From Occallatibacter sp. (GTDB taxonomy: Bacteria; Acidobacteriota; Terriglobia; Terriglobales; Acidobacteriaceae), in NCBI GenBank assembly GCA_031296165.1, contig JARLGF010000110.1, forward strand, positions 1 through 34,497: a stretch of DNA of 34,497 nucleotides. Reading direction: 5' to 3'. Numbering within the stretch: the stretch's first letter is position 1; every line of letters begins with the position of its first letter. Shown piece after piece: positions 17,791 through 24,282 of the stretch. A program made the translations under genes and the position numbers. The notes under the pieces were generated by a model. That model saw only the letters and a program-made list of their open reading frames with translations. It ran no database searches and was not told the origin of the DNA.

Positions 17791-18102
17791 ATGGCTGCTT
17801 CTACGACATCTTGCTTCCCCGTCTCGGCTACGGCGCGGGCTGTTTCCCCGGCCTCTGATCCGCGCAAGCGCCGCCGCCGCATTACCCCCCAGGCAGGGCG
17901 CGCCCTTGAAATCCTGGGCCACTCCATCGAATACCTCACCGACGAGTTTGTCTATCGGGGCGGATCGTTTTCCGCTAGCAACTCTCAGCTTGAGGCGGTG
18001 CAGTTGCTCATGGCGCTTAATCGCCAAATCTATTTCGAGTGCCCTGAAGTGCCTACCTTCGCTGAGCGTTGCCAGGCTCTGCTGGGCTTGCATACAGCCT
18101 AG
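17791..18102 (+). CDS. Small conserved-looking protein of unknown function
   Basis: The product is 103 residues from the ATG at 17791, which has a good AAGGTGAGG upstream; the track begins at an in-frame TTG at 17758. The N-terminal ~25 residues are Ser/Ala-rich. A basic stretch follows (SDPRKRRRRITPQAGRALEI) and then a helical domain (GHSIEYLTDEFVYRGG, SQLEAVQLLMALNRQIYFE). The Arg cluster could bind nucleic acid, but I do not recognise a family. It is divergent from nuo and convergent with the oxidase subunit III gene, so it stands as its own transcription unit. Confidence 0.65.
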   Translation: MAASTTSCFPVSATARAVSPASDPRKRRRRITPQAGRALEILGHSIEYLTDEFVYRGGSFSASNSQLEAVQLLMALNRQIYFECPEVPTFAERCQALLGLHTA

Positions 18103-18157
18103 CCCTCCACGGCGGGCATATAAGGGTAGTCTCCGGTCGGCAAGGGACTCCAGCGAG

Positions 18158-18180
18158 GCTGCTGTCGATATGACAGCAGC
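18158..18180. terminator. Hairpin between convergent genes
   Basis: GCTGCTGTC-GATAT-GACAGCAGC forms a perfect nine-base-pair stem with a five-base loop in the 118-bp gap between the convergent unknown gene and coxC-like gene. No T run follows on either strand, so it is a terminator-like or transcript-stabilising hairpin rather than a textbook intrinsic terminator. Confidence 0.5.
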
Positions 18181-18220
18181 GAACTCCTGTCTGACTTATG
18201 GACGAATAGCCCGCTGAGGC

Positions 18221-18985
18221 CTACTGCCCCAGCGTCAGCACCGCTAGCAGCAACAGCCAGGCCATGCTCATCGTGTGCCAGTACCAGGCTGTCGCATCCA
18301 CCGCTATCCGGCGATACTCCACGCGTTTCAACCAGCCCAGCGCGCTCAGGCACAGAATCAGCGCCAGCACGCCAATCAGCAGGTGGGCCGCATGAAGCCC
18401 CGTGATGACATAGAAAAAGTAGCTTGCCGGCGTTGACCAGCGATCGAAGGCAAACCCCTGCGCGGTCAGTTGCTCCCAGGCCATAGCCTGCCCGGCTAGA
18501 AACAGGCTGCCCAGCAGCAGCGTGGCCCCCACCCAGGGCAGCGTGCGCCGCAGAGCCGGCCGGCCCAGCCCCAGCCATTCTTCCAGCGCGTCAATCTCGT
18601 TAAAAATGTGCCGCCGGGCGCATTCCATGCTCAAGCCGCTCAGCAGCAGCACTGCCGTATTCAGGTAGAGAATCGGCGGCAGCAGCACGGGATGCCAGTC
18701 GCCAATCAACTCATGATTCCGCGGGTCCATGCGCATGCCCGCCTGGCGCGCAAAGAAGAAAAGCACCAGCACGGCAAAAAACATCATGTCGGCGGCAAGA
18801 GCAGAAAATACAAAGAACCGGATGCGGTTAAGGAACTCGTACGGCTCCCGCCGCTCATTGTTCCCGTCATCGCCTCCCCCGCCGTCGCCGCCACCGGTTG
18901 GCCGGCGGGCCACAGGGGGTTTGCCGCCGATGCCCGGCTCTTTCCGTTCCGTTTCCGCTGGGGAATGCGTAAAGGTGGACGGCAT
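18221..18985 (-). CDS. Heme-copper oxidase subunit III
   Basis: A 254-residue protein from the ATG at 18985, preceded by AGAGGCACCC; the track extends to 19033. The N-terminal ~60 residues are hydrophilic and Gly/Asp-rich. About five to six membrane helices follow, with family stretches RFFVFSALAADMMFFAVLVL, LYLNTAVLLLSGLSMECARR, YFFYVITGLHAAHLLIGVLA and ending DATAWYWHTMSMAWLLLLAV. This matches cytochrome c oxidase or quinol oxidase subunit III (CtaE/CyoC). No subunit I or II lies nearby; it is downstream of pdxT on the same strand (92 bp gap). It either serves an oxidase encoded elsewhere or is a displaced paralogue. Confidence 0.85.
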   Translation of the reverse strand: MPSTFTHSPAETERKEPGIGGKPPVARRPTGGGDGGGGDDGNNERREPYEFLNRIRFFVFSALAADMMFFAVLVLFFFARQAGMRMDPRNHELIGDWHPVLLPPILYLNTAVLLLSGLSMECARRHIFNEIDALEEWLGLGRPALRRTLPWVGATLLLGSLFLAGQAMAWEQLTAQGFAFDRWSTPASYFFYVITGLHAAHLLIGVLALILCLSALGWLKRVEYRRIAVDATAWYWHTMSMAWLLLLAVLTLGQ

Positions 18986-19077
18986 GGGTGCCTCTGTGAA
19001 GATGAGATTACTCTCACTTCGATTCGGACGCATCCAGATTCGGAAGGGTAATGCCGGAACCTCGAAAATTCATCTGT

Positions 19078-19839
19078 CTATTTTGAGCGCGCGGCTTGCA
19101 CGGCCTCAACGAAGAGCCGGTGAACTCGCCGGTCTGCGGAGAGTTCGGGATGGAAGGTGGCTGCCATCACCACGCCCTGCCGCACCAGCACCGGAGAGCC
19201 ATCGCGCTCGGCCAGTACCTCAACTCCAGGGCCAATGGAGACGATGCGCGGAGCGCGAATGAAAACCATCTCCAGCGGTCCACCTTCCAGCGCGGTCTCG
19301 GCGGTCAGTATGGTGGAGTCGATCTGCCGCCCATAGGCGTTACGCTCAACCACCGCATCCAGAACTCCCAGGCTGCGTTGCGCCGGATTCAAAACCTCGC
19401 GCGCCAGCAGGATCGCCCCGGCGCAGGTGCCAAAGACCGGCTTCCGGCCGCAGTACTCCTGCAAAGCCTCAAAAAAATGGTGCTTATCCAGGAACCGGAG
19501 AATCGTGGTCGATTCGCCGCCGGGCAAAATCAGCCCATCCAGCCCTGCAAGCTCTTCCGGCTTGCGCACTTCCAGCGGTTCAGCCCCGGCTTCGGTCAGT
19601 GCCGCGGAATGGCTGGCGTAGTTGCCCTGAATCGCCAGGACACCGATCAGCGGATGCTCCGCCCGGTGAAGACGTCCAGCTTTGTCCTGACGTGCAGCCT
19701 CTTCCTCGTCTCGGAGCCGCTCCACAAAACGCCGATTTCGCTCACCGCAAAGGGCAAGAAAATCGTCGCCGAGCTCCGGACCGTCCGGGTCAAGCAGAGG
19801 GTCCTTGAGTGGCTGCGGTATTTTCTCTGTTTTCGTCAA
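19078..19839 (-). CDS. pdxT: Pyridoxal 5'-phosphate synthase glutaminase subunit, N-terminally extended
   Basis: The product is 253 residues, compared with about 190-200 for the family. The class I glutaminase core begins near residue 63 (LIGVLAIQGNYASH). It carries LPGGESTTILRFLD, the nucleophile in FGTCAGAILLA (Cys ~139) and the His/Glu pair in TFHPEL (~230/232). PdxT releases ammonia from glutamine and channels it to PdxS. The first ~62 residues are extra, charged and free of in-frame ATG/GTG/TTG codons near the core. The TTG start at 19839 has GGTGGAG seven bases upstream, so the extension is probably translated. Its partner pdxS lies about 2.5 kb away on the same strand rather than adjacent. 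Confidence 0.93.
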   Translation of the reverse strand: MTKTEKIPQPLKDPLLDPDGPELGDDFLALCGERNRRFVERLRDEEEAARQDKAGRLHRAEHPLIGVLAIQGNYASHSAALTEAGAEPLEVRKPEELAGLDGLILPGGESTTILRFLDKHHFFEALQEYCGRKPVFGTCAGAILLAREVLNPAQRSLGVLDAVVERNAYGRQIDSTILTAETALEGGPLEMVFIRAPRIVSIGPGVEVLAERDGSPVLVRQGVVMAATFHPELSADRRVHRLFVEAVQAARSK

Positions 19840-19846
19840 TTGGATG

Positions 19847-19853
19847 CTCCACC
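19847..19853 (-). promoter_or_regulatory. Ribosome binding site deciding the pdxT TTG start
   Basis: GGTGGAG on the minus strand is seven bases from the TTG at 19839. It supports translation of the unusual N-terminal extension, since no start codon exists close to the conserved core. Confidence 0.6.
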
Positions 19854-19976
19854 TTTGGCCGGCGTTTTCGACAGTGCTTTCATCGGCAAACTACGCTTCT
19901 TATGACAATTTTATCCGTAAGGCGCGTGAACGCGTTCGGCGTTGCCTTCGTGTTGCATTCACCCGAGTGTATTCCC

Positions 19977-20005
19977 TTGACGATATATGTAAATAAACAC
20001 ATAAT
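19977..20005 (+). promoter_or_regulatory. Sigma-70-like promoter for the XRE gene
   Basis: TTGACG (19977-19982), a 17-base AT-rich spacer and CATAAT (20000-20005) match the housekeeping consensus at five of six positions in each box. The predicted transcript would start near 20012 with a leader of about 80 bases before the XRE ATG. Confidence 0.65.
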
Positions 20006-20094
20006 GACGCGTGGCGTGAGAAGTGGAGAGTTCGCGCCGAAAGCGGAAACCGTCTATACACAGCATCTGCATCGAATCGGAGAGGAGTGAAGTC

Positions 20095-20409
20095 ATGGCC
20101 AGAAACTTTGATGAGTTGCGAGCAAAGATGTCCCCCGAACGCCAGGCGCGAGTCGCTGCGCGGGTCAAAGAGGAACTGGCGCGGATGCCGCTGCAACAGA
20201 TCCGCAACGCCCGCCAGATGACGCAAACCCGTCTGGCCGAACTGCTGGAGATGGACCAGGGCAATATCTCCAGGCTGGAACAGCGCACCGATATGTACCT
20301 CAGCACCCTGCGCAGCTACGTTGAAGCCATGGGCGGGGCGCTGGAGATTCGTGCCGTCTTCCCCGATGGAGTTGTGAAGATCGACCTGCTCAACAAACTG
20401 TCGGCCTGA
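20095..20409 (+). CDS. XRE-family helix-turn-helix protein, orphan antitoxin-like
   Basis: 104 residues from the ATG at 20095, with AGGAG in the upstream GGAGAGGAGTGA; the track start at 20023 is less likely. An N-terminal helix (NFDELRAKMSPERQARVAARVKEEL) leads into a Cro/C1-type HTH (IRNARQMTQTRLAELLEMDQGNISRLEQ). It ends in a short strand-rich tail (GGALEIRAVFPDGVVKIDL). This matches HigA-type antitoxins that normally follow a RelE/HigB toxin gene. No toxin ORF is found in the 255 bases upstream or downstream. It has its own strong promoter. It may be a solitary repressor, or the survivor of a decayed toxin-antitoxin pair that could still neutralise a toxin encoded elsewhere. Confidence 0.85.
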   Translation: MARNFDELRAKMSPERQARVAARVKEELARMPLQQIRNARQMTQTRLAELLEMDQGNISRLEQRTDMYLSTLRSYVEAMGGALEIRAVFPDGVVKIDLLNKLSA

Positions 20410-20462
20410 GCACCACCTGCGGAGTGGCTGACACCTTCGGCGCTTTTTCAGCAGGAAGCGCG

Positions 20463-20476
20463 AGGCTTCAGCCTCA
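20463..20476. repeat. Palindrome GAGGCT-TC-AGCCTC
   Basis: Perfect six-base arms around TC, about 50 bases after the XRE stop. It belongs to the same CTT(T/C)AG-centred palindrome type as the elements at 20604, 20646, 23914 and 23956, and could act as a transcript-end hairpin for the XRE gene. Confidence 0.65.
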
Positions 20477-20507
20477 CGAATAAAACCCATCGATTGAGTA
20501 GGGCTTT

Positions 20508-20566
20508 ACAGGCTGCGGAAAAACTCCCTGCTTTGAAAGGGCACGACTTCACAGGCTGCGGAAAAA
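20508..20566 (+). repeat. Direct repeat of a 16-mer, also present inverted
   Basis: ACAGGCTGCGGAAAAA occurs at 20508-20523 and 20551-20566, and its exact reverse complement at 20699-20714. A second shared 16-mer, TGAAAGGGCACGACTT, occurs at 20534-20549 and 20598-20613. The interval looks like partial duplicates of one element in opposite orientation. Confidence 0.85.
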
Positions 20567-20603
20567 CTCACTCAAGCGCGAGTTGCGCAAAGTTGTGTGA
20601 AAG

Positions 20604-20718
20604 GGCACGACTTTAGTCGTGCCGCAAGTTACTGATAATAAACGCGGGCTTTAGCCCCTGAGGTTTTGCTTTTCGGGCTTTTGGCTTGGGAAATAGCCTT
20701 TTTCCGCAGCCTGTTCAG
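20604..20718 (+). repeat. Modular palindromic repeat, copy A
   Basis: Order: a 20-bp palindrome GGCACGACT-TT-AGTCGTGCC (20604-20623), a spacer of 22 bases, the palindrome GGGCT-TT-AGCCC (20646-20657), and a conserved tail containing TTTTCGGGCTTTT, TGGGAA, GCCTTTTTCCGCA and GTTCAG, ending at 20718. The second palindrome and tail match copy B base-for-base over most positions in the same order. Confidence 0.85.
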
Positions 20719-20928
20719 GTGCTTGGCCGGCACCGCCCTCCGGGTGTGTTTCCATCAACCAGCGTTTAGGGAGCCATAGCCCGGTTCGGGGATGGGGCAA
20801 AAATAGCCAAAGGGCTTCGGCCCACATCGAACGCGGGGAAGGGATGGAGGCGCGTCCGGGTTCGGGGTCCACGAGCACAAAGTAAGAGAGAGGGGGAAAG
20901 CAAGGAAGAATGTTCCTCGCCTCCTCAG

Positions 20929-21360
20929 CTAAAGGTCGGTTGCCCAATTCACGGTGGCGGCCAGGTCTGTAACTTCGCCTACTTTAGCAAAGATTTTGTC
21001 TGCGGTGACAAGCACCGCACCGGTAGCAATCGCTTGGGCAGCTATCAGCATGTCCATGACTGAAACCGTGACCCCTTTGGCCTCAAGTGCGGCTCTGGCC
21101 TGTGCATAGGCTGCTGCCTCATCCGTGCCCCACGGGAGAATTTGAAGGTTAGAGAACAACCCTTCAATTGCGGTGCGCCGCGAGCGGGAGAGCGCGTGCT
21201 TTGCCATTCCGAAGCGTACCTCCGCCTCAGTAATTGCCGAAATGCAAATAGCAGAGTCCTTGTCCAGGGAGAACCGTTGAAACTCAGATCGCGCCGCCTG
21301 CGAAACACCCTTGGCTATATAGCTGAAAGTGTTGGTGTCGAGTAAATAGGTAAAGGTCAT
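20929..21360 (-). CDS. vapC: VapC-family PIN-domain ribonuclease toxin
   Basis: A 143-residue protein with the PIN-domain acidic residues in order: Asp8 in YLLDTNTFSYI, a Glu in AITEAEVRFG (~47), Asp103 in VMDMLIAAQAI and Asp121 in TADKIF. These coordinate the metal ions used to cleave RNA, usually tRNA or rRNA in this family. The ATG overlaps the vapB stop by four bases (21357-21360). Length is normal and the active site appears complete. The pair lies in the islet between pdxT and pdxS. Confidence 0.9.
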   Translation of the reverse strand: MTFTYLLDTNTFSYIAKGVSQAARSEFQRFSLDKDSAICISAITEAEVRFGMAKHALSRSRRTAIEGLFSNLQILPWGTDEAAAYAQARAALEAKGVTVSVMDMLIAAQAIATGAVLVTADKIFAKVGEVTDLAATVNWATDL

Positions 21361-21653
21361 TGCCGGTTCTTACCTTCGATGGAACCATCTTCAAAAAGCT
21401 GGTTGAGGCCTGGACGATCCTCAGCCGGTCGGCGGTCCCGGTCGGCCTCGCTCATGAAGTCGTCAGGAAGCGTGGCGGCGTCGAGCGCAGCAAAAACCTC
21501 GGCAAGGTTCGGAACTTCCGAAAGGATGACATCACCACTGTTGGGGTCGCGGCGGATAGAAACCTCACTGGAACGAAAACGAAAGCCCACAGGAATAGTC
21601 ACATGCTGACTTCTGCCGCTCATAAAGACTCGTGCTTTTGAAGCGTTGGCCAT
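21357..21653 (-). CDS. vapB: VapB-type antitoxin
   Basis: 98 residues from the ATG at 21653 (MANASKARVFMSGRSQHVTI); the track start at 21758 is upstream of the predicted promoter and is rejected. The N-terminal ~45 residues resemble an AbrB/SpoVT swapped-hairpin DNA-binding domain (KARVFMSGRSQHVTIPVGFRF). The C-terminal part is acidic and probably flexible (PDDFMSEADRDRRPAEDRPG, LNQLFEDGSIEG), as expected for the toxin-binding segment. GGAGG lies five bases before the ATG. It is translationally coupled to vapC. Confidence 0.85.
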   Translation of the reverse strand: MANASKARVFMSGRSQHVTIPVGFRFRSSEVSIRRDPNSGDVILSEVPNLAEVFAALDAATLPDDFMSEADRDRRPAEDRPGLNQLFEDGSIEGKNRQ

Positions 21654-21670
21654 AGCACCTCCAGTGCTAT
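21652..21670. promoter_or_regulatory. Inverted repeat over the vapB ribosome binding site, probable operator
   Basis: ATAGCAC-CTCCA-GTGCTAT has seven-base arms. The loop is the complement of the TGGAG part of the Shine-Dalgarno sequence and one arm touches the ATG. It also overlaps the predicted transcription start. A second inverted repeat, GCTAT-N5-ATAGC (21666-21680), overlaps the -10 box. Both are well placed for VapBC autorepression, and the first could also hide the ribosome binding site in the mRNA. Confidence 0.6.
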
Positions 21671-21982
21671 ATATCATAGCTGTATAGCAATTCAAGGTCA
21701 AGCCGATTCCGGCTCTGCATATGGTTTGAGTGGTTCTTTTGAACCTTGTTGAACGCACAGAGAAATCTCGCGCAGCAGCGAAATATACTCCATGCTCAAG
21801 GGCGGTGCTGAGGTGCGTGGAACCAGATCGTTAGCGAAAGATGGCTGTCCTGAAAAATAGTCCCAGCCGTGACCGACATCTCGTAGCGGCACTGACCATC
21901 ACAACGCAGAACACTACCCCTTGTAGTCAGTGGCGTCTGGTAAATAGCTGGATTCCGAAAATGCTCCAATTGCCCAACCGGC
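21654..21982. other. Intergenic region between vapB and the DUF2164 gene
   Basis: 329 bases. The first ~50 hold the vapBC promoter and operator repeats. In the remainder I see no convincing gene; a 64-codon minus ORF (21698-21892) has no recognisable features and overlaps the promoter. Confidence 0.5.
21673..21701 (-). promoter_or_regulatory. Promoter of vapBC
   Basis: On the minus strand TTGACC (21696-21701), 17 bases, then TATGAT (21673-21678). Initiation near 21666 would leave a leader of about 13 bases before the vapB ATG. Confidence 0.65.
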
Positions 21983-22261
21983 TCAAGACCTGCGGCTCTT
22001 CCGCCTGGCGTCGGCTCTTTGCCAGTACTGAAACTCGTCGGCGTAGAGTTCTCCGTTGAGATCGGCAACGCGCTGCTGCATGCGCGCCTGCCCATCTGCG
22101 ATGGCCTGGTTGTAAATCGTCGGTCCAACCTCTTCAAGGAAGAAGTTGAGCAGCAAACCGGCAGGCAGGTCGCCAATGGGCTCGGACAAATTCTCTTCAA
22201 AATAGCGCTTGATCGAAGCAATCCCGGCAGCCCGCGATTGCTTCGATATTTCAATGTTCAT
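21983..22261 (-). CDS. DUF2164-family protein
   Basis: The real gene is the last 92 codons of the 315-residue track ORF 21983-22930, whose upstream part is pdxS read in the wrong frame. From the ATG at 22261 the product starts MNIEISKQSRAAGIASIKRY. It contains the stretch IKRYFEENLSEPIGDLPAGLLLNFFLEE, followed by GPTIYNQAIADGQARMQQRV and ADLNGELYADEFQYW, which I recognise as DUF2164. Family function is unknown to me. AGGAG lies about 13 bases upstream, rather far. It follows pdxS by 116 bases on the same strand. Confidence 0.82.
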   Translation of the reverse strand: MNIEISKQSRAAGIASIKRYFEENLSEPIGDLPAGLLLNFFLEEVGPTIYNQAIADGQARMQQRVADLNGELYADEFQYWQRADARRKSRRS

Positions 22262-22377
22262 GATGGTGTTTGACTCCTGCGAATCGCTTACACCGCGCAT
22301 GGAAAAACAATCGCAGGTTCCAAGGCGATTAAAGCCCATGCGAGCGAATAGCGAGCGTTTGGCCCCACCGCAGGTGG

Positions 22378-23331
22378 CTACCAGCCGCGGGTTTGTAGAA
22401 GGTCCTTCTCTTCCAGTCCGGCAGCGGCCAACCCCTTCATCGTCCCGGTCACCTGCTCGGAGACTTCGGCCAGAATCTTCGGATCGTTGAAGTGCGTGGT
22501 CGCCATCACGATGGCCTTGGCGCGGCTCACAGCTTCTTCGCGCTCCTTGGGATCGTTTTCCACGTCCAGCGGCGTCGCGCGCTCCTTCATAAAAATGCCC
22601 GACCCCACAAAAATGGCTTCGGCGCCCAGTTGCATCATCAGCGCGGCGTCGGCGGGGGTGGCAATGCCGCCTGCGGAGAAGTTGGGAACCGGCAGCTTGC
22701 CGGTCTGGGCCACCAACCGGATCAGCTCGTAGGGAGCCTGGTGATCCTTGGCGGCGGCGTAGAGTTCCTGCTCGCTGAGCACGGTCAGCGCCCGCATCTC
22801 CCGTGTAATCTGGCGCATGTGCCGCACGGCGAAGACCACGTCTCCGGTGCCTGCCTCGCCCTTGGTGCGAATCATGGCCGCGCCTTCGGCAATCCGCCGC
22901 AGGGCCTCGCCCAGGTTGCGCGCTCCGCACACAAAGGGCGTGGTAAAGGCATGTTTATCAATATGATGGGTTTCATCGGCGGGGGTCAGTACCTCGCTCT
23001 CGTCGATAAAGTCCACGCCCAGCTCCTGCAGAATCTGCGCCTCGGCAAAATGCCCGATGCGGGCCTTGGCCATCACCGGGATGGAGACCGCCTCAATGAT
23101 CTGTTTGATCAGGCTGGGCTTGGCCATGCGCGCCACGCCGCCCTCGGCCCGGATCATGGCCGGCACGCGTTCCAGGGCCATTACGGAAGTGGCGCCGGCC
23201 TCTTCGGCAATGCGCGCCTGTTCCACGTTCATCACGTCCATGATGACGCCGCCCTTGAGCATCTCCGCCAGGCCCACCTTCAGGCGCAGGCTGGTTCCGG
23301 TAAAACTCTTGTTTTCATTCTGTTCTTGCAT
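22378..23331 (-). CDS. pdxS: Pyridoxal 5'-phosphate synthase subunit PdxS
   Basis: 317 residues from the ATG at 23331; the track uses a TTG at 23340, but GAGG lies about nine bases before the ATG. It is a (beta/alpha)8 barrel. Signatures are [33 protein letters not shown] with the first catalytic Lys (equivalent of K81), [14 protein letters not shown] with the second (equivalent of K149), and [20 protein letters not shown] for phosphate binding. It condenses ribose 5-phosphate, glyceraldehyde 3-phosphate and PdxT-delivered ammonia into PLP. The glutaminase gene is not adjacent; a toxin-antitoxin islet separates the two. Confidence 0.97.
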   Translation of the reverse strand: MQEQNENKSFTGTSLRLKVGLAEMLKGGVIMDVMNVEQARIAEEAGATSVMALERVPAMIRAEGGVARMAKPSLIKQIIEAVSIPVMAKARIGHFAEAQILQELGVDFIDESEVLTPADETHHIDKHAFTTPFVCGARNLGEALRRIAEGAAMIRTKGEAGTGDVVFAVRHMRQITREMRALTVLSEQELYAAAKDHQAPYELIRLVAQTGKLPVPNFSAGGIATPADAALMMQLGAEAIFVGSGIFMKERATPLDVENDPKEREEAVSRAKAIVMATTHFNDPKILAEVSEQVTGTMKGLAAAGLEEKDLLQTRGW

Positions 23332-23913
23332 TCTCTTCAACCTCGATTCGAGGCGGCCTCCGGTTAGCTGTGGGCTGGGAAAACCGCGATGTCCATTACT
23401 TTTCAGTGTAGCAGCGATGGAGCTGACAGGTTCGCGTCATGCGGCACGCCCAGTGTTTCGTTATAAAAGTGTTGTTTGAGGTGAAAAGGCATTATATAAA
23501 TATCCACCGCCAGAACCGGCGGCTTTACGGTTGCTGGCCCCTCAAAAGGGCCTGTACCGGATCTCCTCCCACATTGAGGTACGCTTCCGCTGAAATCCAG
23601 CCTGTTTTTGCGGGCAAAATACGCCAAAAGGCGCCAATCCATCCGAAATGACGCGCTGGCGAGCAGGTTTCACTACCTCTGCAGCGCCGCATTCCGCCGA
23701 TTTTCACGGATGGCTCAGCCCTGACCGCCCAGAATGATCGGGCACCGGGGAGTCCACGAACCAAAGACGCGCCGCGTGTCAGCCCACCGCAGAAGTTTGC
23801 AGATAATTACCCCACCCGGGCGCACAATTGTTCCATGGTGTCTTTCAAAGCACAGAGATCGAATCCGGACGGAGCTGCTTGCTTCAGCCTCAGAACGCAA
23901 AAAACGGAGGGAG

Positions 23914-24026
23914 CAGGGGCCTTCAGGCCCCTGAAAACCAGCTTCCATAAAGCGTGGCTTTAGCCTCGGAGGGATGTTTTTCGGGCTTTTAACCTGGGAA
24001 CCTGCCTTTTTCCGCACCCGGTTCAG
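23914..24026 (+). repeat. Modular palindromic repeat, copy B
   Basis: Palindrome CAGGGGCCT-TC-AGGCCCCTG (23914-23933, nine-base arms), a spacer of 22 bases, palindrome GGCT-TT-AGCC (23956-23965), and a tail with TTTTTCGGGCTTTT, TGGGAA, GCCTTTTTCCGCA and GTTCAG ending at 24026. The order and spacing equal copy A, while the first palindrome has different sequence but the same size, as if that module were exchangeable. Confidence 0.85.
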
Positions 24027-24065
24027 CCCCGGGCCATACCCCCGTTCTAGCCCCAGGTGGAACGC

Positions 24066-24164
24066 TAACAAAGGAGTTTTCAACCCGATGCAAAGCGTAA
24101 AAATCTCAAAATGTGGTACGAGAACCTCAAAACCGCCCCAAAACCGCCCATAACTCCTTTGTTA
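24066..24164. repeat. 99-bp element with perfect 13-bp terminal inverted repeats
   Basis: TAACAAAGGAGTT (24066-24078) and AACTCCTTTGTTA (24152-24164) are exact reverse complements separated by 73 bases. The inside has a direct repeat AAAACCGCCC (twice near 24128-24149) and no ORF. It could be a very small MITE-like element or a structured RNA. No target-site duplication is visible. Confidence 0.6.
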
Positions 24165-24259
24165 TCTAATTTTTGACATATAACCCCTTTAGAATCGAAT
24201 CTTTACGGCGACACCCCCTTCGTATCTTATTGAAACTGGAGAACATGACTAAATACATA

Positions 24260-24279
24260 GGGGGGGGAGGGGGTAGGGG
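24260..24279 (+). repeat. G-rich tract (G8-A-G5-TA-G4)
   Basis: Runs of eight, five and four G separated by one and two bases, a potential G-quadruplex, placed just after the stop codon of the minus-strand glycosyltransferase gene. On the minus-strand transcript the tract reads as C runs. Confidence 0.8.
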
Positions 24280-24282
24280 TAA

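Larger units (their letters stand above)
20410..20928. other. Gene-free repeat-rich stretch between XRE gene and vapC
   Basis: 519 bases with three palindromes, three copies of a 16-mer and one copy of a modular repeat shared with 23956-24026. The minus ORF 20651-20947 reads through the repeat and has a Pro/Trp-rich composition typical of such chance frames. No gene is called. Confidence 0.7.
23332..24282. other. 951-bp gene-free region upstream of pdxS
   Basis: No ORF here has recognisable protein features. The stretch contains the pdxS upstream region, modular repeat copy B (23914-24026), a 99-bp element bounded by 13-bp inverted repeats (24066-24164) and a G-rich tract (24260-24279). The minus ORFs 23403-23642, 23525-23764 and 23715-24083 are rejected as chance frames. 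Confidence 0.65.

Noticed and set aside
17707-18093. 128-residue minus ORF opposite the small plus-strand gene
   Set aside because: The plus-strand frame has a clear ribosome binding site and a more protein-like composition, so the minus frame is taken as the shadow.
20463-20718. CRISPR array
   Set aside because: The repeats are few, unequally spaced, in both orientations and centred on palindromes; there are no spacers of uniform length and no cas genes.
20651-20947. 98-residue minus-strand ORF
   Set aside because: It reads through repeat copy A, is Pro/Trp-rich and has no family features; such ORFs arise wherever the repeat is open in one frame.
21983-22930. 315-residue minus ORF as a single protein
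   Set aside because: The upstream two thirds are pdxS in a wrong frame; only the last 92 codons form the DUF2164 gene.
23403-24083. Overlapping small minus ORFs upstream of pdxS
   Set aside because: No ribosome binding sites and no recognisable features; they cross the repeat copy and palindromes.
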